Positions 55,344-64,000 of a stretch of DNA of 64,000 bases are shown piece after piece. A model generated the notes under the pieces. The model was not told the DNA's origin and did not search any database. It worked only from the letters and a program-made list of their open reading frames with translations. Made by a program: the position numbers and the translations under genes. Source of the stretch: Heligmosomoides polygyrus polygyrus (lineage: Eukaryota > Nematoda > Chromadorea > Rhabditida > Heligmosomidae); NCBI GenBank assembly GCA_947396885.1, contig OX377202.1, positions 34,835,407 through 34,899,406 on the forward strand, written 5' to 3'. Each line of letters begins with the position of its first letter. Position 1 is the stretch's first letter.

Positions 55344-57129
55344 ACGGGGGCTCGAGTCATGCCTGGCGCTAGAAGTTTTGATCGCAACAAAACATCGTTA
55401 TTAAACAAGATTTTCCGAAAAGATTAGAGTAGTTTTTTCTTCAAGGGAAATTTCACCATCAATATAACTTTCTTTTAAGTTTTAGATCACTTACTCAATA
55501 AGTGAAAACATTGAAATTGTATAGAATTCTTTCTTTTTATGAGAAATAATGGCCTAAAGCGTGTTTTAATTAACAGAAAGGCAGCTAATTTTTAGTGTTA
55601 AGAGATTGTGCCGCGCCCTCGTCCAAGACGTCGTGACTTTTATTCGATTAATAGCAAATTTTCTGTTTGCATGGAGTTTAAAACCTGTAAACGATGGAAC
55701 AATGACAATTGTAAAGAGCACACATCCTCACTTTGATGCTTCATGTAGGCAGCATTTGCGCTATCAATCAAATAAAAACCGCGAAGCTTTTCTAGTGCAT
55801 GGCGTGATCTCGTTTTTGAGTGCAGTATATGATTGCTGCTTTGTTGCGCTTTCGTCTTTCTCAAAAATAAAAAACTTTATAAAATTGTTACCCTTATTCA
55901 GCTGAACTAAAAAATGTCAAAGATGTGTATGCCAATTTTTTTGAACAAAACGTTATTCTAACCATCTTGGAGAGTCTGTAGTTTATCCGATTTAAAGCTC
56001 GTTTCGATTTAGAAGGCGTTCACCTTGATTTCAGAAGAATCAAGTTGTTAAGAAGAGTGTCCAATTTGAAGCGATGTGTCCAGTTTTATTCAAAAAGTGT
56101 GCAATTAGATTTAAAAAGTGTCCAAATGGACGTAAGAATGGTATGTCATCGATAGAACGTTCTAGAGCACTTTTCAAAATTTTGGCGAAATGCCAAACTG
56201 AGGTTCGTGGAATCTTTTGAAGAACCTAATAGCATGAATGAGCTGTAAACGTTTTCATCAAAGAAAGAGTGGATGAATACCGAGCTCGAGCGACGTTATC
56301 CAGCTACGCTAACACATTTCTCCTCTCTATGCTCTTCTCCTCATAGCTGGGTCCTGCTCTACATGTGTGGTGTTGTAGTGCTGTCCTTGGAGTTTCCTAA
56401 AAACTACGCACTGTATAATGCCAGGCTACGCTTCCGGTTGAATATCGAAGTTGTTTCAGCGTGTTGCGTTGCTGCATTGAATATGATCGACAGACGAATA
56501 GCGTTCCTATACGTTCGCCGAGATTAGTTCATCTGATGTTCATTTTGGATAACGGCTTGCAGTGCCCCACCTTCTACCATAGTACCGAGGGATCACTGAA
56601 AAAACTTCAGAAATTTAGTCAATTCAGAAAATTTCACTGCAAAATGGGAGCGCTCCAACGCGGACCAGGAAAAGATGGTCGATCCTTTAAAATGAAAGCC
56701 CATTACTCTTTAATATGAGGACCCGGAGCATACTAACAATGATGTGCTACATAGCAGTTGCCAAAACAAGGCTGTCAAATTTTGTTACAGTATTTCTATG
56801 TCCTTGCTGCCCAAACCACTGCTTAGAGCTGAGCTATAGCGCCAAGCTGATCCAAATATAATGACGAAAAACAGAAAATCGATATGCAAGTGTTTATTCA
56901 TGGATTGTTCAGAGTAAGTAACGCCAAATTGCGCCACATTTTGGCTCGAAATGCTGCAACGAAAACGTGACTGACCATTGGGGTCATTGCATACATATTC
57001 AAAACTCGACTCATTCAGTTTCGAAGCATCGTAAAACTCGGATGCGTTTCCGGGAATGAAATGCTTTCAGCAGCGAACCCAACACATCTTCACTCGTTGT
57101 GTGCCCCAAGACCAAGGCGGCAAGGCTCA
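55344..57129. other. No gene seen apart from a repeat at 55740-55860
   Basis: 55740-55860 carries the GCTATCAATCAAATAAAAA and GTGATCTCGTTTTTGAGTGC modules of the 35-kb tandem repeat, the second one inverted. The other frames (for example 56273-56527) have no recognised homology. Confidence 0.35.
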
Positions 57130-57232
57130 TCAAATGTTCAGATAAGCCTTTGCAATAGCAGTCGATTCATCGAGAGACATCATATCCATGGCAGCTACCT
57201 TCTCACGTATATCTTCGTAGAGAGTCGTAGAC
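57130..57232 (-). CDS. Candidate terminal exon of an unidentified gene
   Basis: On the minus strand a GATTTTAG acceptor is followed by a frame encoding STTLYEDIREKVAAMDMM and SLDESTAIAKAYLNI, then TGA at 57132-57130. The composition looks like real protein. A possible upstream exon starts after TCTTTTAG near 57496 (KLVKVVVSTKLAFKELLQIL), but no donor that joins the two in phase was found. I do not recognise the protein. The candidate lies in the same orientation as the cysteine synthase gene downstream in coordinates and is separate from it. Confidence 0.3.
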
Positions 57233-57499
57233 CTAAAATCGAATAAAGTGGAGCAAAATGTGTCTAAAGTCAATTGTTGATTTAAATAAAATATCAAATC
57301 TAAAAAAGCAAAAATGTATATCAAAATCAACTGTTGCATTTTATGCATGCGATGGATGACTAATTCTTAAACGTTAAAGGGCTGAGTATAGCGAAGGGAT
57401 TTGGCAAGAACAACACCTTGAGCTAATATCTGTAGAAGCTCTTTGAAAGCGAGTTTAGTTGAAACAACGACTTTGACCAACTTGTTCCTAGCTCTAAAA

Positions 57500-58405
57500 G
57501 AAAAGACCTGCAGCAGTCGGAAACCCAGATGAAGAAATGCAGAGATACTGGACGATTCTGCATCTACCTATTCCTTATCCTTGGTAAAAGGTTATCTCCT
57601 TATATGTAGCACGAGTAATTTCTACTTGGAAAGCGACCTAAAAAAGCCTTGTTTGGCACGGAAATATAAAACGTCGTGATTGTACGATGAGAGAAATTGG
57701 GGATCAGAACTAATGCGTAATAAACCTTCGGTGTTAGGTTCATTCACTGCTCTAGAGTTGAAGCAGAAGGCTGACCTTTAAGGGCGTTACACAACACACG
57801 GAGGAAAAAAGATTTAGTAACAAATATGCCACGAAATCATTGCACCGGGAGTGGAAAGGGGCGGAGAGGAGAAGTCCGATGTCAAGGATCAGGCTCTGTC
57901 CCTGGGCAGGGAGTCGAAGATGAGGCCAGCTAGAGCTTCTAAAGACCCTTCACTAAGGGAATCCTCGCGTTTTGGGGAGCCGCACTACAAATGTGCCGCA
58001 AAAATACATGACAAGTAGTTGCTCCAGATGCGGTGGCTGTAAGGGATGAAGTGTGCCTGCATAACGTCCAGCGTTCTTATTCGGGACATCGTGAGGAAAT
58101 ATGAATGCGGATCTGTGATGCAAAATCACATCCAGTGGGCAGATGAAGGACAAGTCAGTGTTTTAACGTGCTTATACACATTTATGTAGCACCATTTTAC
58201 TGACCTCGAGGGGTGGAAGCGTGATTGGCCTGTGCGAGAATGGAACCTTGAATCAATTCGAGAAAACCCCAAGGGGAAGCTTCCCATACCTCGCTCGTCA
58301 GTTATTTTAACCTCGATTAGATCGTAATTAGAATTGTTCGATAGAAATGGCATCTCGTTGTTACAAATAGTGTTCTATGAAAGACGTTTTGAAGATTTAA
58401 TTTTA
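57500..58405. other. No gene seen
   Basis: No domain homology, no paired repeats. Short minus-strand frames at 57953-58353 are not convincing. Confidence 0.3.
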
Positions 58406-58407
58406 AA

Positions 58408-59394
58408 TCTTCTTCTTCTTCAGCGTTTGTCCCGCTTCGAGGCGGGGTCCGCTATTCTGGTGTTGTGACGCCACTTTACGCGATCAAATGCTTGATCAGA
58501 TGGATACCAGCAACCTTCAAGTCCACATGCAGCGTATCAAGCCAACGCCGCTTCGGCTGCCCTTTGGGCCGGTTTCCGGGCACATCTATGTTAAGGCCAA
58601 TCTTACGAACAGCGTCACCTCTAGCGCGAAAAACATGGCCATACCACCGGTGGCGAGCTTCACGTAACCTGACAGCAATTGTAGCGACACGAAACCTCTG
58701 ACGTCTCTGACGTATTTCATCGTTGCGAATAAGGTCAAGACGCCTGATACCACCCGTCCAGCGCAGCATTTTCGTTTCCATCACGCTGAGGCGAGTCTCA
58801 ACCTTCCTGGTTGAAGGCCAGCACTCAGATCCGTACAACGCTACTGGTCATACGACGGTTCTACAGATCTTCGACTTTAAGCGCTCCGGTATCTTCCTAT
58901 CGCATAAAACGCCTGTCATCGAGCGCCATTTGGACCCCACTGTGCTAACCCGTGAGTTAACTTCGAACGTCATATTACCGTCAGACGCGATTGCAGAACC
59001 AAGGTACTTAAAGTTTGCGTCCTCATAAGCGCAGTGCCATTGATCTCATTGGACCCGCCCTCGTTTAGGTCTGTCGTCAAATACTCGGACTTTCTGACGT
59101 TTGGCTTGAGCCCAACATCGCCCAACGGTCGCACCAAGCTTGTGCTTGTCGCTCGAGTTCGGTCTTCCCTTCGTTTGCAAGCATTACGTCATCTGCATAC
59201 AGCAGCGTCCAGGGAGTATGCTTCTGGAGATTTCTCGAAATGGCATCCATTACGACAATGAAAGGAGCGGTAATGAGCAGAGCCCTGGTCAACAGCGACG
59301 GAGACAGGAAACTCTACCGATGTGCCGGCTGGCACTTGCACTCTACTCTTAGGGCAAAAGTATGCGCACCCACTCCATAAGCTCTTCGGGAACC
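58408..59394 (-). mobile_element. 5'-truncated RTE LINE fragment
   Basis: On the minus strand the sequence starts at the RT block VPEELMEWVRIL-like position (about 59390), contains YADDVMLANEGKTELE (about 59215-59165) and a RLSVMETKMLRWTGG / RHRWYGHVFRARG C-terminal region, and ends with GAAGCGGGACAAACGCTGAAG followed by (AAG)n at 58408-58425. The 3' end is the same as in the LINE at 10691-13515. Several frame changes and deletions are present, so this is an older copy. Confidence 0.85.
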
Positions 59395-59399
59395 ATGGG

Positions 59400-60060
59400 T
59401 TAATCTTGCGTAACGAATTAATTTTAGAAAGATAATTGATGCTAATATACTTGCTAACAGTTACTAATTTTAGTAATAGCAATTGTAAGTAACTAACTAG
59501 TAAAGTAGTAAAGTATTTGTAAATAAATAATGTTAATTTTCGCAAGGCAGTTGTAAATAAATAATTTTAATTAAATAACGACCGTCAGGAACGCCCGTCA
59601 ATTACGAATGATTTTCTGCCATTTGTGTCGAAGTGCGAGCTGTGAAACGAAAGCGACATGTGCGGGTCATTATCTTTTCGCTTATTCTATCGGCCTTGCT
59701 TAAGAAGTCCCAATTACTAACGGAGAGTTTACTAATAAAGAGTTGCGAAGGCACTCCTTAGGTGGATCAAATGTGAGCTTATCCGTCTTTGAATGGGTTT
59801 TCAGGGGCGCTTTCTCTACGGAAACGGAACCGCCGCAGTGGAGACAGCGGGGAAAATCGCATGTATGATACTTGCACCATGTTCAGGCCTCTAGGAAAGA
59901 CAGGGTGTCGAAACGTTAGGCTTAGCAAATAAGAACCGCGAGAGACACGCAATGAAATTACGAACCACAATGAAATTAATTATTTTTAATTTTGACTTTC
60001 TAAAATGCTTCTAATTTTAAAATATCGCTTTTTCGAAATCGGGGTAAATGAAAATCAAAA
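59400..60060. other. AT-rich 3' flank of the cysteine synthase gene
   Basis: AATAAATAATTTTAATTAAATAA-type sequence at 59520-59578. No other feature recognised. Confidence 0.35.
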
Positions 60061-60063
60061 TCC

Positions 60064-62050
60064 TTACAGATATCGCTCTCCGAAACTGTTGATGGTCGTT
60101 ACTATCAGTTTGCCCTTGTTTTCTGGACGCATCGCAAGCTGAAATTAGGGCTGGGAATCATTCCAGTATAATACAGTATGGCTAGAGATGATCTATTTAA
60201 AAAAATGATCACAGTGCTCTGACCGAAAAAATCTCGCACCTGAATTGCAGCGCAAACGTTAGCACCGGAAGACGCTCCGGCAAAAATCGCTTCCTCTGTG
60301 GCTAACCGCTTCGCCATAGATATGGCTTCGTCGGAATGCACTCGCAGTGCTTCCTTGTAGAGGGACTGATCGAGCACCTCGGGAATCATGCCCGTTCCCA
60401 TACCTTCAAGTGAATCTTTGTATTATCTATTGCTAGCTGAAGATCGTGGAACACTTCTGACCTTGGATTTTATGCGAGCTGTGTGGAAAGCCATTTAAGA
60501 CCGACGACTCGAACGGCTCCACAGGATATACCTAGGACATTGTATCGTCAGCAGCTACGCAACCGAGAGGTCGCAGAGTGAAGTGCAAGGATCACCTCCA
60601 CATTTGGATTCTTCTCCTTCAGGAACCGCCCAACGCCAGTGCAGGTTCCACCCGATCCAACTCCGAAACATACAATGTCAACCTGAGCGATGGTTTTACG
60701 TTTAGAAAAGCGGATGCTAGGTAATGCTAAAATCAGCCTTTATTAGCTTAACTGCAGTGTAAAATTCGGCACAAAAGTTTCAAACGTTCTATTCAGATCT
60801 GTAAGATGTTACATGCTTGCTGCGGATCTTGTTGCTTTAACACTAGCTTTACAACACGGCTGAGCGCGGCTTCTTACCCACCTTTCCATCTGTCTGCTTC
60901 CAGATCTCTGGGCCAGTGCTCCGATAGTGTGCTTCTGGATTCGCTGCATTTCCAAACTGCAATAAGAAGTTGAAGCCAACGACCGAAACAATAGTGCTGA
61001 TCGGAGGATTTTGGGAAATTGAAAATGCTTGGATTGCATTTTCGATGTTCCGATTAAGAGGGACTATGGAGCTGGGGAGTAGTTCTGGGGTTTAACACTG
61101 GCTTTCTAACTGCGCTCTGCAAGGCCATGGATGCCCTGCTCAATGGAAGAAGCTCATAGCATAGCACTAAGGAATATAAAAATACGCCTATTCATGTCAT
61201 TTAAGAGCTTTAAGAACAGTAAAGCAATTAATTGCAGTCTACATTTTACGCTCAGCAAAAAGATAAGGTCAAGAGGTGGAGTTAACGAATATGATTGGGA
61301 TAGCCAAACGCTGAACTATCATGGGGAGAATTTGAGTGCGCATTTATACATATTACGCAGTGACTTTCGGTTGTCGCACGATGGGCACGACAGCGTTTTC
61401 TCCTTCCCGAACAAGCGTGTCACCAATTCACCGATCCGAATAAATGGCAGGCTTGGTGTGCCATAGCGGCACCTAAGCCAAGATCTCAAGTCGGCTTACA
61501 CGTAAGATCCAGAGCCTCCTCCGACGTCGACTGCGACCACATAGGCCATTAATAAAAGATCCATGAAGAAAGGCTCACTTGATTGAGAATGTGCGCGTCA
61601 GGCAGAACGTCTGCCAGCTCCTTCGCTCTCTGGATAGTTCCTTGAACTCCATCGACTGGATTAGTAAGTATTACCTAAAGGCAAAAACTTCAGTGAGAAA
61701 CGAAATAGCTGATAACTGATCTGACTGTTTGGCTTGAGATCTGGCTTCCAAAGCGAGGAGAGGATTAAAACACTTCTAGACAGACAGACTAGACAGTCCA
61801 TCTCACTTGGGTCTTCATAGTTCTTCTGTGTGCAGGTGATCTTTGATTGCTTCTTGCAGGAAATAAAAAGATAAGGCCAATTTTCGACGCAATGTTTATT
61901 TTAAAAGTGCGAGCACTGTTTCTTCTCTTCTATCAACGTTACCTATACAGAAAAGTAAGAGAAAGCTTACATACCTCTGCACCGTAGGCTTTCAAAACTG
62001 CTCGACGTTCCATGCTTACCGATGACGGCATCGTTGTGATGAGCTTGTAC
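60064..62050 (-). CDS. Cysteine synthase-like PLP enzyme, seven 3' exons (partial gene)
   Basis: Exons on the minus strand, 5' to 3': 62050-61975, 61674-61579, 60956-60882, 60682-60596, 60531-60462, 60403-60240, 60138-60064. All join in phase and encode about 213 residues ending NSFGERYL then TAA. Signatures: [51 protein letters not shown], the PLP-phosphate loop [25 protein letters not shown] and FAGASSGAN. These fit the fold-type II cysteine synthase/CBS-like (cysl) family of nematodes, which make cysteine or cyanoalanine from sulfide or cyanide with PLP. The catalytic Lys and SGNTG loop should be on upstream exons, which I could not find before the window edge. Introns are GT-AG; the one at 60404-60461 is 58 bp with a weak TTGAAG acceptor. 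Confidence 0.93.
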
Positions 62051-62880
62051 CTAGGACAGGGGAAGCGGTGCAAACTATTAGGATGATGCAAAAATAATCT
62101 CTCTTTAAACGCGCTTTGAAATGACATTTATGACTACATTTATTGACCGGTGTATAAAAAACAAACAAAAAGAAAACCAAGATAATTTATACGGCAACGT
62201 TATATGGTCGAATATTCCAAATCAGCTCATCACGTGATAAGAGCCTAATAAGACACTTTTAGCTTTTTTTGCCAAAACAATTCATAGAAGCCTTAAATGC
62301 CTTTAGTCGTTCCCTCACATCGTTTGTGTTACTGCAAGCGAACAGATGCGGCATTAGTGCAAAATTCTATCCTTATCTAATTTACTAGCTAAGCTAAGCT
62401 AGCTTGTGGATAATCTTATTCATAAAATCAAGCAAATCAACAATGCATAACAAATCTACTCCTTTAAAACATAGCACTCTCGTGTTGTCTGTTGTGATCA
62501 ACAATTTTGGCAGCGACATTCGTTACGCTGCAGGTTTCTTAAAGGTCCTTAGCGCACGTCCAACTTTATTCGTTTCTGAGAAAAATAAGGTATCGCTGGG
62601 TTAACAGGCTTTGCGTGCAGGGCTCTCACTCTATTACCTTGGTTTCTCTTACCTTTACTGCTCCATGTCTTACTATATATAATTCGCTAAATCCGTGGGT
62701 CACGTTGTCAGTCACGGGAGGGGACTAAAGCCAAGGGTTGCCTTCGACACGGCGGCATATGCCAGCCGGAGTTCCTTTAAGATTAACCGTGGGAGATTGC
62801 TGGCGAACCATACCTTGGCGGCGGATCGTCCAAGTTTACGATATTTTCAACGGGTAGGGTATGAATGGGGATCAAGTGCA
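62051..62880. other. Upstream intron or 5' flank of the cysteine synthase gene
   Basis: I searched the minus strand by eye for the expected SGNTG-containing exon and found none. AT-rich, with AAGCTAAGCTAGCTT short repeats near 62390. Confidence 0.4.
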
Positions 62881-62884
62881 GAGC

Positions 62885-63105
62885 GTAGGGATTCAGAAGA
62901 CGTGTCGCGGACGTCGTACAACGTGGGTTAGGATTCAGAAGACGTGCTGAAGACGTCGTCCAACGTGTGTCGGGATTCAGAAGACGTGCCCTAGACATTG
63001 TTCAAAGTGCATCAGGATTCAGAAAACGTGCGGCAAAGATCGTCCAGCTGCGTAGGAATACAGAAGACGAGCCGAAGGTATCCAACTTGCGTAGGGATTC
63101 CGAGT
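62885..63105. repeat. Minisatellite, 42-bp period, about five units
   Basis: GATTCAGAAGACGTG starts at 62890, 62932, 62974 and 63016 (exact 42-bp steps, with variation), then weaker copies at 63056 and 63096. Units contain GACGTCGTCCAACGTG variants. It lies in the presumed first intron or upstream region of the cysteine synthase gene. Confidence 0.85.
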
Positions 63106-63450
63106 AAGTGAGACCAGTAGGAGGAGGAACAGTTAAGAGGGATCAGCAAAGGGGACCCCTCGAGAGGGGAGGGAGGGAATAAGGGAAACCAGTATTTTCC
63201 CTCAATATCGCCCAATATGTGCGTCGGGTTTTCAAAGACGGGTCCCAGAAGACGTGGCACGTGTGTCGGTGTGAAGAAGTGTCATAGACGTGGCGGCAAC
63301 GTGGTGACACGTGAGTAGGACTCAGTATCACAAGCGCGTGCTTCACTCTCATTCTGTTTCCAGCACATTGGTAAGGTAGTAAATATTAGCGAGAAGGGGA
63401 AAGGGGTGGAAGAGGTAGGGAGAGTGGCTATGGGATTCGGAGGAGTATTA
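63106..63450. other. No gene seen
   Basis: Purine-rich, low-complexity flank of the minisatellite, without coding evidence. Confidence 0.3.
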
Positions 63451-63454
63451 TTGC

Positions 63455-64000
63455 CGCCTGAAGAACGGATGGGTTTCTGATGCCCCATTCTCGCTCAACG
63501 GAACGAACATCTCCGAATGCTCCAGCTATGTGTATCTGGGTCGCGAAGTCAACATGACCAACGACCTAGCACCAGAGCTGAGCAGAAGGAAACGAGCGGC
63601 TTGGGGAGCTTTTAAGAGCGTCGAAGAAGTCGTGAAGAAAACGAAGAACGTCCGACTCCGTGCCCACCTATTCGACTCCACTGTTCTTCCTGCCCTAACA
63701 TACGCCTCAGAGACCTGGGCTATACGAAAGCAGGATGAACACGCGATCAGCGTCGCGCAGCGTGGAATCGAGAGGACGATGCTCGGAGTGAGAGAAGGTC
63801 TCCGGAGTTCCGAGCTTCGCCGACGTTCGAAGATCAGAGACGCTGTCGCATGGGCCAAGTCGTCGAAAATTAGGTGGGCCGGCCACGTAATGCGATTCGC
63901 AGACACCCGCTGGACGAGAGCCGTCACAGATTGGATTCCGCGGGATGTCAAAAGAACACCAGGACGCCCACCAACGCGTTGGTCGGACTTCTTCGTGAAA
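63455..64000 (+). pseudogene. LINE reverse transcriptase C-terminal region, runs off the window
   Basis: The plus-strand reading encodes SLNGTNISECSSYVYLGREV, LPALTYASETWAIRKQDEHA, RWAGHVMRFADTRWTRA and [13 protein letters not shown], the thumb/C-terminal part of an RTE-type or related LINE RT. It matches 44572-45109 (minus) closely. A 20-base stretch present there is absent here after the MLGV codons, and reading resumes in a compatible frame. The 5' RT blocks are absent, so it starts truncated or mid-element. The 3' end lies beyond the window. Confidence 0.8.

Noticed and set aside
62885..63105. CRISPR-like spacing
   Set aside because: Units are contiguous diverged tandem copies without unique spacers, in a nematode context.

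Overview
This window reads as nuclear DNA of a clade V nematode, probably a strongylid or hookworm-like worm. That is an inference. It rests on a ribosomal protein L37 gene whose protein closely resembles the nematode form and whose ATG directly follows a TTTTCAG trans-splice-type acceptor, on short introns ending in TTTCAG/TTTTAG, and on a transposon mix typical of such genomes (Ty3/gypsy, RTE, Penelope-like, mariner/Tc1, palindromic MITEs). No bacterial operon, CRISPR array, rRNA gene or intact tRNA gene was seen.

Layout. 1-6.1 kb: decayed Ty3/gypsy element A with a gag tail, an envelope-like reading frame, then protease, RT, RNase H and integrase. 8.07-8.41 kb: a GC-rich MITE flanked by TTA. 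9.3-19.3 kb: related element B, in which gag is split by a 347-bp palindromic insertion (12-bp direct repeat), the env-like signal peptide by a nearly full RTE LINE (18-bp target duplication), and the env-like ectodomain by a reverse-strand coiled-coil sequence. 19.6-21.1 kb: an RT scrap and a broken minus-strand LINE. 22.6-24.3 kb: a Penelope-like RT remnant. 26.5-27.4 kb: an internally deleted mariner with 30-bp perfect ends. 29.25-33.88 kb: rpl-37 on the minus strand, two exons around a 4.3-kb intron, with a GC-rich hairpin array just upstream. 35-42.7 kb: tandem, foldback and dispersed repeats, including two palindromic elements with 8-bp target duplications and matching termini. 43.5-45.2 kb: a decayed mariner-like element with a truncated LINE inside it. 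45.4-50.1 kb: complete gypsy element C (166-bp LTRs differing at one base, 5-bp target duplication, pol frameshifts). 50.4-53.6 kb: tRNA-like SINE repeats and a mariner deletion derivative. 55.3 kb: a perfect 33-bp-arm palindrome. 58.4-59.4 kb: an RTE 3' fragment. 60.06-62.05 kb: seven 3' exons of a cysteine synthase gene on the minus strand. 62.9 kb: a 42-bp minisatellite. 63.45 kb to the end: a LINE that runs off the window.

The host genes supported are rpl-37 (cytosolic ribosome) and the 3' part of a PLP-dependent cysteine synthase, plus one or two unidentified exon candidates. They sit in a dense repeat landscape. The most unusual signal is the gag > env-like > pol order, seen in two diverged gypsy elements. 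In element B the gag stop and the env-like start overlap as ATGA, and in both elements env lies in the -1 frame relative to gag. All structural calls come from reading the sequence; no database search was possible.
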